Assembly (NCBI GenBank): GCA_016882585.1
Contig: VGPP01000002.1
Coordinates: 1 to 40,698, forward strand
DNA length: 40,698 bases
Origin: Cyanobacteria bacterium M_surface_7_m2_037
GTDB taxonomy: Bacteria; Cyanobacteriota; Cyanobacteriia; PCC-6307; Cyanobiaceae
Direction of reading: 5' to 3'
Below the pieces are notes generated by a model, which saw only the letters and a program-made list of their open reading frames with translations, ran no database searches and was not told where the DNA came from. A program made the translations under genes and the position numbers. Of the stretch, positions 7,994 to 15,821 are shown piece after piece; within the stretch, counting starts at the first letter, position 1; each line of letters begins with the position of its first letter.

Positions 7994-8995
7994 ATGCGTC
8001 CACTCAAGTCACGTCGTTCTCGTCTGCTGGCCACGTTGATGCTGTTAGGCCTGGCCGGCTCCAGCCTCACCGCCTGCACCAAGCCCGGTGCTGAGGCGCC
8101 GGTGCGTGTGGGGTACAGCGCCTGGCCGGGTTGGATTCCGCTGAAGGTCACTGAAGACAAGGGGCTGTTCAAGAGCGAAGGCGTCCCGGTCACCCTGCAG
8201 TGGTTCGACGGCTACCTCGATTCGATCAACGCCCTTAACGCCGGCCAGCTCGATTGCAACAGTCAGACCCTCGGCGACACGATCAGTTCAATTGCCGGTG
8301 GTGCTGAGCTCCAGGTGGTGCTCACCAACGACTATTCCACGGGCAATGACCAGATCATTGCGGCGCCTGGCATCAAGACCGTTGCCGATCTGAAGGGCAA
8401 GCGGGTCGCGGCTGAGGAAGGCACTGTTGATCACTACCTGTTACTCCTGGGTCTGAAGAAGGCCGGCCTGAGTTCTAAGGACATCACCTTCGTTCCCCTG
8501 GAAACAGGTGCGGCTGCGGCTGCTTTTGCGGCGGGCAAGGTGGATGCCGTTGGTGTCTTCGCTCCCTTCACCACCCAGGCCCTCAAGCGTCCGGGCAGCA
8601 CCACGCTGTTCTCCTCGAAGGATTTCCCGGGCGCAATCAGTGATCACCTGGTGTGCCGCAAGGAGTTTGTGGCGAAGAATCCGGAGAAGGTTCAGAAGCT
8701 GGTGAATGCATGGTTCGCCACCCTCAAGCAGATCAAGGCCGACCCTGCTCCCGCACTGGCGATCATGGCGGAACGTGCTGGTGTGACTGAGCCGGAATAC
8801 AAGGAGTACGACGCCGGGACAACAATCCTGACGCTGGAGCAGAACAAGCAGGCCTTCAAGCCGGGCAGCACCATGCTGTCGCTCCCGTTTGCGGCCAAGG
8901 AGATCGGCAACTTCCTCCAGGAAGTTGGTCTGGCCAAGACGGCTCCTCCGCTTGAAGGCGTGCTTCAGCCCCAGTTTGTGGATGGTGTGAAGTAA
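7994..8995 (+). CDS. ABC transporter substrate-binding lipoprotein, NMT1/TauA/SsuA-like
   Basis: Lipoprotein signal LLGLAGSSLTAC; VRVGYSAWPGWIPLKVTEDKGLFKSEGVPVTLQWFDGYLDSINALNAGQLDCNSQTLGDT. Confidence 0.88.
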   Translation: MRPLKSRRSRLLATLMLLGLAGSSLTACTKPGAEAPVRVGYSAWPGWIPLKVTEDKGLFKSEGVPVTLQWFDGYLDSINALNAGQLDCNSQTLGDTISSIAGGAELQVVLTNDYSTGNDQIIAAPGIKTVADLKGKRVAAEEGTVDHYLLLLGLKKAGLSSKDITFVPLETGAAAAAFAAGKVDAVGVFAPFTTQALKRPGSTTLFSSKDFPGAISDHLVCRKEFVAKNPEKVQKLVNAWFATLKQIKADPAPALAIMAERAGVTEPEYKEYDAGTTILTLEQNKQAFKPGSTMLSLPFAAKEIGNFLQEVGLAKTAPPLEGVLQPQFVDGVK

Positions 8996-8997
8996 CG

Positions 8998-9762
8998 ATG
9001 GACCGGCGTTCTTGGATCAACGAGCCCTGGTTATTGGGTGCCGCCGGTGTTGCGGTGGTGCTCATCCTGTGGAGCTTGATCACCTCCACCGGTGCGGTGG
9101 ACAAGTTGTTCCTTCCCAGCCCTGCGGCTGTACTGAGCGCCGGACAGCAGCAGGCCCAAGCAGGCCTGCTCTGGCGGGATTTCACGGCCAGCGTGGGCAG
9201 GGTGTTTGGCGGTTTCGCTCTGTCGGCCGCCGTGGCCTTGCCACTGGGGATTGCCATGGGTTCGAACGTGGTGATCTGTCGTCTGCTGGAGCCCTTGATG
9301 GGCCTGATCCGCTACATGCCGGCTCCAGCCTTCATCCCCCTCCTCATCATTTACTTCGGGTTGGGTGAGCTGCCCAAGGTTCTACTGATCTTCATCGGCA
9401 CTGTATTCTTCAACACGCTGATGATCATGGATGCGGTGAAGTTTGTACCGCGGGAGCTGATCGAAACAGCGCTCACTTTGGGCGGGCGTGGTTTGCCGAT
9501 CCTCACCCGTGTGGTGACCCCCTATATCGCACCACAGGTGTTGGATGCCTACCGCATCAACATGGCCTCAGCCTGGAACCTGGTCATTGTTGCCGAACTC
9601 GTTGCGGCCACCGAGGGTCTCGGTAAACGCATCAGCCTCGCGCAGCGATTCCTACGTACCGACGAGATCTTTCTCGGGCTGATTGTGGTCGGGCTGATTG
9701 GTTTGGCCATCGATCTGAGCTTCCGCCTACTCATGCGCCGCACCTGCTCCTGGGCCAACTAA
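8998..9762 (+). CDS. ABC transporter permease, TauC/SsuC-like
   Basis: Hydrophobic protein with the EAA-like region ELIETALTLGGRGLPILTRVVTPYIAPQVLDAYRINMASAWNLVIVAELVAATEGLGKRI. Confidence 0.9.
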   Translation: MDRRSWINEPWLLGAAGVAVVLILWSLITSTGAVDKLFLPSPAAVLSAGQQQAQAGLLWRDFTASVGRVFGGFALSAAVALPLGIAMGSNVVICRLLEPLMGLIRYMPAPAFIPLLIIYFGLGELPKVLLIFIGTVFFNTLMIMDAVKFVPRELIETALTLGGRGLPILTRVVTPYIAPQVLDAYRINMASAWNLVIVAELVAATEGLGKRISLAQRFLRTDEIFLGLIVVGLIGLAIDLSFRLLMRRTCSWAN

Positions 9763-9772
9763 CGCAACCGCC

Positions 9773-10543
9773 ATGCACCTACAGGTTTCAAACGTCTGCA
9801 AAAGCTTCGGCCGTGGATCGAATGCCAAGCTGGTGCTGGATCAGGTGAGTTTTTCCCTGGAGTCCGGCGATTTCAAAGCGCTGGTAGGCAGCTCCGGCTC
9901 AGGTAAGTCAACGGTGATGCGCCTGATCGCCGGGCTCGATCAGCCCAGCTCCGGCGTGATCAGCATGGATGGCCAGCCTGTGAGGGGGCCTGGCTCGGAC
10001 CGGGGCATGGTGTTCCAGAAATACAGCCTCTATCCCTGGCTCACGGCTGCAGAGAACGTGGCCTTTGGGATGCAGCTGCAGGGGCGCTCCAAGCAGGAGG
10101 TGCGTGAGCGCACCAGCTACTTCCTTGATGTGGTGGGTCTGGCTGATTCAGCCCGGCGGATGCCCAGGGAACTCTCGGGCGGTATGCAGCAGCGGGTCGC
10201 GATTGCCAGAGCCCTGGCAGCGGAGCCGAAACTGCTACTGCTCGATGAACCCTTCGGTGCACTCGACATCCAGATCCGCGAATCGATGCAGGAATTTCTG
10301 CATGAGCTCTGGCGCCAAACCGGTCTCACGGCTCTGCTGATCACTCACGATCTGGAAGAAGCGCTTCTCCTGGCCAGTGAGGTGCACATCATGGCTCCCT
10401 CACCAGGGCGGATTGTGCGCACGGTGAAGGTGGATCTTGACCGCCGCGACATGGCTCATCTGCGCGTGTCGCAACCCTTCCTCGAGCTGCGAGAAGACCT
10501 GGCCCGTTCCCTGCGGGGCCTGGAGCCAGCCGGGGTTCGATGA
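9773..10543 (+). CDS. ABC transporter ATP-binding protein, TauB/SsuB-like
   Basis: Walker A GSSGSGKST, signature ELSGGMQQRVAIARALA, Walker B LLLLDEPFGALD. Confidence 0.93.
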   Translation: MHLQVSNVCKSFGRGSNAKLVLDQVSFSLESGDFKALVGSSGSGKSTVMRLIAGLDQPSSGVISMDGQPVRGPGSDRGMVFQKYSLYPWLTAAENVAFGMQLQGRSKQEVRERTSYFLDVVGLADSARRMPRELSGGMQQRVAIARALAAEPKLLLLDEPFGALDIQIRESMQEFLHELWRQTGLTALLITHDLEEALLLASEVHIMAPSPGRIVRTVKVDLDRRDMAHLRVSQPFLELREDLARSLRGLEPAGVR

Positions 10544-10547
10544 GCTG

Positions 10548-11585
10548 ATGGTTGCGTTGCTCAACCAGCCGTTTCTGGCTTCTTCGCTCTACGTCTCACC
10601 CACCGTTGCTGAACGTGAGCGGCAGCTCTACAGCAATCGGCTCTGGCATCCACTCACTAGCTCCACCGCGATCCCCGAGGGTCATGTCCAGGCCTTTGAG
10701 CTTCTGGATGTGCCGCTCCTGGTCACCCGTCAGGGCGGTGTGCTGCGCGCTTTTCTCAACCGCTGCCCCCATCGGGCTGTGGCCCTGCAGCAGCCCAGCG
10801 ATGGCGCCACACCCTGCCGGCGCCTGGTGTGTCCGTATCACGGTTGGACCTACGACCTCGAGGGGCGGCTGATGGCGGCGGCCCGGGAAGCCGAGTTTCT
10901 GGAACCGTTCAATCGCGACGATTGGCCCCTGCCGCCGGTCCGATGCCGAGAACGGATTGGCTTGGTCTGGGTGGCTCTGGGCGACGATCCGCTGCCGTTG
11001 GAGGCGCAGCTGGATTTGTTGCTTGAGGAGGCAGGAGAAAGCCTTGAGCAGCCCAGGCAGCTGTTGCGCCGCAGCGCACTCAGCCTGGATTGCAACTGGA
11101 AGATCGCCCACGACAACACCCTCGACGACTACCACGTGGCGATCGCTCACCCCACGACCCTGCATCGCGAGCAGGGCCCCGTTCGCCACTACAGACACGC
11201 CGTCAGCGACCACGCCACGTTGTTGGCGACCCCTTATCCCGATGGCGGTGAGTTACTCACCTTTGGAATGGCCCCCTGGACCCACCTACTGCTTTGGCCT
11301 GATGGCCGTCTGGCGTTGATTCAGTTCCCGCCGCTGGAGGTGGAGCGCTGTCGCATGGAGATCTGGCTGCTGGGGGATGCGGCTTTCGAGGCCCAGGCCG
11401 ATGCCTGGATGGAGCAACTCCAACACTTTCTGGTGGAGGACAAACGCCTGGTGGAAGCGGCCCAGCTTGGCTATCGCAGTGGTTTCACTCCTGGACCCGC
11501 CCACCGGCTTGAGCTGCGCATTCTTCAGCAGCAGAGCCTCTACCGCCAGCTGATGGGGATCAGCGATGGAGAGCGCCTTGCTTGA
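10548..11585 (+). CDS. Rieske [2Fe-2S] non-heme iron oxygenase
   Basis: Rieske motif NRCPHRAVALQQPSDGATPCRRLVCPYHGWTYD (CxH...CxxH); mononuclear Fe motif HDNTLDDYHVAIAHP. ATG at 10548, 4 nt after the ATPase stop. Confidence 0.88.
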   Translation: MVALLNQPFLASSLYVSPTVAERERQLYSNRLWHPLTSSTAIPEGHVQAFELLDVPLLVTRQGGVLRAFLNRCPHRAVALQQPSDGATPCRRLVCPYHGWTYDLEGRLMAAAREAEFLEPFNRDDWPLPPVRCRERIGLVWVALGDDPLPLEAQLDLLLEEAGESLEQPRQLLRRSALSLDCNWKIAHDNTLDDYHVAIAHPTTLHREQGPVRHYRHAVSDHATLLATPYPDGGELLTFGMAPWTHLLLWPDGRLALIQFPPLEVERCRMEIWLLGDAAFEAQADAWMEQLQHFLVEDKRLVEAAQLGYRSGFTPGPAHRLELRILQQQSLYRQLMGISDGERLA

Positions 11586-12420
11586 GCCATTGGGCCATGG
11601 CCGTGTTGATCTCGAGTAGATCGGCAACGGGCATGCCGGTGAATGGAAGGGTGGGGAGATAACCATCGGGCCCGAATTCAGGTGTGATCGTGGGCCGCTC
11701 CACACCCCGCTCTATCTGGCTGTTGATCAACAGTGCCCAGCAGCGGCGATGGGCCTCGAGCGCTTCGCCCGCTTCCGGCGCAAAGGGATGACTCACCGAG
11801 GGGCCCTGCGCATGGCCGACCCTGGCATGAATGTGATCCACCCGATTGGCCATGGCGCTGACCGGCTCCAGCTCTGGCGTCATCAGCCGTTCGCTGACGG
11901 CACACCAGTGGCTGAGATCGGCGGTCAGCCGCAAACGCGGGTGCCGTTCCAGGCAATCGGCGATCGTCCAGGGATTGAAGAGGCTGCGACTGCGGTGCGT
12001 CTCCACGCTCACTGGGCAGCTGCAGTCCTCCACCAGGTTCAAGAGCTCCTCCAAAAACTGGTCCTGGATGGCGCTGCTCCAGCTATCGCTGCCAGTGATC
12101 AAGGTGATGCGTTCAGGCCGGAGACGTTCTGCGCGTGGCAGTTGTTCAGCCAGTTCCGCCAAATGCTGCTCAGGGCTGACGGCGAGATCGGGCACGTAAT
12201 CGCCGCCACTGATCAATTCCACGACCAGATCCAGTTGGCTGACCTTCAGTGCGTCGATGGCCCGGAGTGGTTCTAAACCTGCGAGGGCTGGATGGAGCAG
12301 GTTCACTTCCAGTCCGTCGAACCCCGAGCATTCGGCGCGGGCGATCGCTTCATCCCAGGTGCCATTGAACCCCCAGAGGCTGTGGAACAGCTTCAGGTGT
12401 GTGGCAGTCGCCTCAGCCAT
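11560..12420 (-). CDS. sugar phosphate isomerase/epimerase-like TIM-barrel protein
   Basis: ATHLKLFHSLWGFNGTWDEAIARAECSGFDGLEVNLLHP...ITLITGSDSW...SVETHRSRSLFNPWTIADCLERHPRLRLTADLSHWCAVSERL...HIHARVGHAQGPSV (AP endonuclease 2/xylose isomerase-like pattern). Confidence 0.82.
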   Translation of the reverse strand: MAEATATHLKLFHSLWGFNGTWDEAIARAECSGFDGLEVNLLHPALAGLEPLRAIDALKVSQLDLVVELISGGDYVPDLAVSPEQHLAELAEQLPRAERLRPERITLITGSDSWSSAIQDQFLEELLNLVEDCSCPVSVETHRSRSLFNPWTIADCLERHPRLRLTADLSHWCAVSERLMTPELEPVSAMANRVDHIHARVGHAQGPSVSHPFAPEAGEALEAHRRCWALLINSQIERGVERPTITPEFGPDGYLPTLPFTGMPVADLLEINTAMAQWLKQGALHR

Positions 12421-12437
12421 GGGCGCTGTGCCCGATC

Positions 12438-12611
12438 TCAGGCTGTTTGATCAAGATCAGACCCTGTGAAGGCATCCGGCTGGATCCCCAGGTAAACGGC
12501 CTCTTTGAAGAGAGCAGCTTTGGCGTCCGCGTCGTTGTCGGCCACGGCCTTGGCGAAACGCACGCGCAGCGATTCGATCAGGTTTTGGCGCTGACGCTCG
12601 GTGCCTGTCAT
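12438..12611 (-). CDS. small hypothetical protein
   Basis: MTGTERQRQNLIESLRVRFAKAVADNDADAKAALFKEAVYLGIQPDAFTGSDLDQTA; short but coherent, upstream of the TIM-barrel gene. Confidence 0.55.
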   Translation of the reverse strand: MTGTERQRQNLIESLRVRFAKAVADNDADAKAALFKEAVYLGIQPDAFTGSDLDQTA

Positions 12612-12698
12612 CTGACCTGTATCCCTGGGAGTCAATTTAGGCGTGCCTCGTCCAGAGAACGCAACATCCTCGTCCATCTCTGGATGGTGACAAGCTCC

Positions 12699-12844
12699 GC
12701 GGTGAGCACCGGCAGCGCCGGAGCGATCTCGCCACGTCAACCAGTCACTCGCCTCGCGTCAGCCCTTGATCAGGGGCGATCCTGGAGGTGCCCGGCGCGG
12801 CGCTTCTGGTGGTGCGTCCTGAGCCGGTGGGGTGCATCTGGCGG
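12699..12844 (+). repeat. direct repeat copy 2 (~145 bp)
   Basis: Near-identical to 3743-3888, same orientation. Confidence 0.9.
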
Positions 12845-12927
12845 ACTGCAGAACCCTGCCGATGGAGCTAGCGGTCAATGCAGCGAAGCCAGTGATCCAT
12901 GCCGACCAGCGGGCTCTCCGCGATCTC

Positions 12928-12957
12928 TTGACTCTCCAGTAACTGGAGCCGTCACAG
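12928..12957 (+). promoter_or_regulatory. putative MerR-family promoter/operator
   Basis: TTGACT-CTCCAGTAACTGGAGCCGT-CACAGT: -35, 19-bp spacer containing CTCCAG-TAA-CTGGAG, weak -10. Same architecture as 14943-14967 on the minus strand. Confidence 0.45.
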
Positions 12958-12976
12958 TGAAGGGATCCCCGCTCCT

Positions 12977-13711
12977 GTGGCAGTCATGGCCACTCCCGTC
13001 CTCTCTGCAGTCCGGCTGTATCGGATGGATCTGCCGGATCACCCCTGCCCCTGGGGCCTGCGGGCTGTTCGGCTCCTGCAGGAGCACCAGATCCCCTATG
13101 AAGACCATCGCCTCACGAGCACCCAAGCGGTGGAGGGCTTCAAGGCCGCCCATGGCGTGGCCACCACCCCGCAGATCTTTGCCGGGGATGAGCGAATCGG
13201 TGGTTACAGCGATCTGGCGCTCCGGCTTGGTGTGAGGCCGGAATCAGCCGATGTGTCGTACACGCCCGTCGCGGCTGTGTTTCTCACCGCCGCCTTGATG
13301 GCGGTGGTTCTGGCAGCAGGTGTTGGCGGCTTCATGGGACTGGCCATCTGTCTGCTGGCCATGCTCAAGCTCATGGATGTGGAGGCGTTCGCCGCCAGCT
13401 TCCGCAAATACGACCTGCTCAGCCAGCGCTGGCGGGCCTGGGCGCGCCTCTATCCCGGTATCGAGCTGCTCATCGGGCTTGGCATCTTGGTGCAACGACA
13501 GCAACCTGCCGCGCCGCATCTGATAGGAGGTCTTGCCCTGCTGCTCGGCGCCATGGGCATGGTGTCGGTGGGCAAGGCGGTGTTTGTGGATCACCTGGCC
13601 TTGAATTGCGCCTGCGTGGGCGGCAACTCCAAAACCCCACTGGGCGTGGTGAGTTTTGCGGAGAATCTGCTGATGGCCGTGATGGGAGTGGTGATGCTCG
13701 TGGGCGGCTGA
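12977..13711 (+). CDS. glutaredoxin-domain protein fused to MauE/DoxX-like membrane domain
   Basis: N-term VRLYRMDLPDHPCPWGLRAVRLLQEHQIPYEDHRLTSTQAVEGFKAAHGVATTPQIFAGDERIGGYSDL (glutaredoxin-like) followed by a multi-TM region. An internal ATG at 12986 is also possible. Confidence 0.75.
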   Translation: MAVMATPVLSAVRLYRMDLPDHPCPWGLRAVRLLQEHQIPYEDHRLTSTQAVEGFKAAHGVATTPQIFAGDERIGGYSDLALRLGVRPESADVSYTPVAAVFLTAALMAVVLAAGVGGFMGLAICLLAMLKLMDVEAFAASFRKYDLLSQRWRAWARLYPGIELLIGLGILVQRQQPAAPHLIGGLALLLGAMGMVSVGKAVFVDHLALNCACVGGNSKTPLGVVSFAENLLMAVMGVVMLVGG

Positions 13712-13717
13712 GGCTGC

Positions 13718-14002
13718 TCAGGCGCGTGCCCGATTGCTCGAGACGAGCATCGCCACTCCGGAGGCGATCACCACCAGGGTGAGGACTCCAAGCGGCAGTG
13801 AGTAGTAGGGCTGCAGGTTGATCGGGCCGAACTTGCCGGTGTGGATCTTGAGCAGCCAGAAGGCATCAATCCCGCGCTCGAGGAGCAGGCTGTAGAGCGA
13901 GCCACTGGCTGCTGTGAGCAAGAGCGGTGCGGCGGCAATCGGTACCACCAACCGGTGGGCGCGGCGGAACTTAATGCTGAGGGAGCGAGGAAACGGTTTC
14001 AT
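13718..14002 (-). CDS. small PepSY-like membrane protein
   Basis: KFRRAHRLVVPIAAAPLLLTAASGSLYSLLLERGIDAFWLLKIHTGKFGP...; two predicted TM segments. Confidence 0.65.
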   Translation of the reverse strand: MKPFPRSLSIKFRRAHRLVVPIAAAPLLLTAASGSLYSLLLERGIDAFWLLKIHTGKFGPINLQPYYSLPLGVLTLVVIASGVAMLVSSNRARA

Positions 14003-14229
14003 TCCTGGCGCAATTCCTGGTGCAGCATCGCCTCATGGCCGCAGGGCATCCAGAGGCCGTTGTTCTGGTGCGTTCCCTTGCACCCGAGTTCCTTGGCCCG
14101 TTTCTCAGCATCGGCCTGCGTTTTGTAGAGGCCCTTGGCGTGGGCCAGGGCCTGGGTTGGGATCAGCAGCCCGCAGAACAGGGCCATGGCACACAGCGCC
14201 ATGCAGCGATCAGAAACGGAAGAGAGCAT
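13999..14229 (-). CDS. DUF3721-like exported protein
   Basis: Signal peptide then HAKGLYKTQADAEKRAKELGCKGTHQNNGLWMPCGHEAMLHQ. Confidence 0.72.
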   Translation of the reverse strand: MLSSVSDRCMALCAMALFCGLLIPTQALAHAKGLYKTQADAEKRAKELGCKGTHQNNGLWMPCGHEAMLHQELRQE

Positions 14230-14911
14230 CGAATTGGTAGTACTCAGGCTTGTTGAGTCCGTCGTGCCTGAGCATGCGCCGCAGCTCGATGATCTCTTGG
14301 CGTTGGGTCACGATGATCTGCCGGGCCAACCGCTGAATCGTGGGGTTGCGGGTCTTGTGAAGGGCATCGTGCGCCATCAGCAGCGCACCGCCGTGGTGGA
14401 CAAGCATCCCTTCCAAGAACCAGGTCACCCGGTTTTCACGATTGGGAGTGGTGCCCATCATTTGCATGGCCTGGATCTGGGCTGCGCTCATGCGGGTGAG
14501 ATCAGCCATCGCATTGGGATTCCCGCCGCTCTTGAGGGTCACGGGATACACCGGTGCCTCGGGGTACCAGGCCTTGCGCCACTGGCCCATCGCCTTGATC
14601 TCCTGGGCCTGATCCCGCCAGATCGCCTTGCTGAGGGCCCCCACGCCAGGCACGCCGATATCAAACACGAATTCACTCATCCGCAACGCACCGCTGTGGT
14701 GCTGCACCATCGCGTCGATCCAGCGCAGGTCGTAGGTGCTGCCCGCTGGTCCCACATCGTGGTTGTGGGCGCTGTGGTCGATCCCGGCTGATCCGGCGCC
14801 TGCCGCGGGAGCTGGCGTTGTGTGGTGGTGATGGTGGTTGTGATCCATCTGGGCCCAGGCGGCAGGGGCCGCCAGAGCGATCAGAGCCATCAAGGCAACG
14901 GCACGGCGCAT
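14210..14911 (-). CDS. DUF305 domain protein, exported, His-rich N-terminus
   Basis: MRRAVALMALIALAAPAAWAQMDHNHHHHHTTP...DLRWIDAMVQHHSGALRMSEF...FLEGMLVHHGGALLMAHDALHKT. Confidence 0.85.
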   Translation of the reverse strand: MRRAVALMALIALAAPAAWAQMDHNHHHHHTTPAPAAGAGSAGIDHSAHNHDVGPAGSTYDLRWIDAMVQHHSGALRMSEFVFDIGVPGVGALSKAIWRDQAQEIKAMGQWRKAWYPEAPVYPVTLKSGGNPNAMADLTRMSAAQIQAMQMMGTTPNRENRVTWFLEGMLVHHGGALLMAHDALHKTRNPTIQRLARQIIVTQRQEIIELRRMLRHDGLNKPEYYQFDALFRF

Positions 14912-14936
14912 GGGGCGTGGACCAGAACGTGCTTTT

Positions 14937-14967
14937 AGGATCAGTTCTCCTGTTGGTGGAGAGTCAA
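14937..14967 (-). promoter_or_regulatory. putative MerR-family promoter/operator
   Basis: Minus strand TTGACT-CTCCACCAACAGGAGAACT-GATCCT: 19-bp spacer with CTCC-N7-GGAG, in the divergent region between DUF305 and merR. Confidence 0.5.
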
Positions 14968-15348
14968 GTGGCTGCGGCACCACTCCTGAAGATCGGCGAC
15001 GTCTCAGCCCGCTCCGGCCTCACGGTGAAAACCATCCGCTTCTACTGCGATGAGGGGCTGATCCATCCCGTGAGCCGCTCGGAGGGTGGCTTCCGCTTGT
15101 TCAGCTCGGATGTGTTTGCAGACCTCACCTTCATTCGCACCCTGCGAGCTCTGGATATCCCTCTCCCGGACGTGCTGAAGATTCTGGAATCGCGCCGCTC
15201 CGGCGTGTGCACCTGCGCTTCGTTGCAGAACACCATCCAAACCAAAGCCGGTGAAATCGAAGCCAAGATCAGCGCTCTGCGCGAGATGCATGTGGAATTG
15301 CTGGAACTCCTCAACAACTGGCAAGACTGCGGAGGACGCAAGGGATAG
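14968..15348 (+). CDS. MerR-family metal-responsive-type transcriptional regulator
   Basis: LKIGDVSARSGLTVKTIRFYCDEGLIHPVSRSEGGFRLFSSDVFADLTFIRTLRALDIPLPDVLKILESRRSGVCTCASLQNTIQTKAGEIEAKISAL...NNWQDCGG. GTG start inferred. Confidence 0.88.
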   Translation: MAAAPLLKIGDVSARSGLTVKTIRFYCDEGLIHPVSRSEGGFRLFSSDVFADLTFIRTLRALDIPLPDVLKILESRRSGVCTCASLQNTIQTKAGEIEAKISALREMHVELLELLNNWQDCGGRKG

Positions 15349-15463
15349 CCCCATCGAGCCGTGGGTGCAGTAGGGCGAAGAGGATTCAACGATTACTCTC
15401 CAGCAGGTTTCGCAACTTTCTTCAGGGCCTTCAACGAATCGGTTACATATTCTTTACGCCTTC

Positions 15464-15745
15464 ATGACAATTTACGTGGGTAACATCTCCTTCGATGCCG
15501 AAGTGGAGGACCTCCAAAGCCTGTTCGGCGAGTACGGCCCTGTACGCAAGTGCAGCCTGCCCCTCGATCGCGATACGGGCCGCAAGCGTGGTTTCGCCTT
15601 TGTGGAGATGACCAACGACTCCGATGAGAAAAAGGCCATCGACGACCTTCAAAACGTGGAGTGGATGGGCCGGATGATTCGGGTCAACCTCGCCAAACCA
15701 CGCACCGGCGGTTCAGGCGGCGACGGCGGTGGCAACCGCTGGTAA
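15464..15745 (+). CDS. cyanobacterial RRM RNA-binding protein
   Basis: MTIYVGNISFDAEVEDLQSLFGEYGPVRKCSLPLDRDTGRKRGFAFVEMTNDSDEKKAIDDLQNVEWMGRMIRVNLAKPR; RNP1 and RNP2 present. Confidence 0.95.
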   Translation: MTIYVGNISFDAEVEDLQSLFGEYGPVRKCSLPLDRDTGRKRGFAFVEMTNDSDEKKAIDDLQNVEWMGRMIRVNLAKPRTGGSGGDGGGNRW

Positions 15746-15773
15746 TGCGCAGCAGCGCCTTGCGCAGGCTCAG

Positions 15774-15797
15774 CCGCCCACCAGGGCGGTTTTTTTC
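15774..15797 (+). terminator. rho-independent terminator after the RRM gene
   Basis: ccgccc-acca-gggcgg followed by a T7 run. Confidence 0.8.
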
Positions 15798-15821
15798 ATG
15801 CCTCCGCCATCCCAAGGGCCC

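Noticed and set aside
12399-13235. 278-aa plus-strand ORF crossing the direct repeat
   Set aside because: Out of frame with the glutaredoxin-like gene and covers the repeat and a promoter-like site; no recognisable protein.
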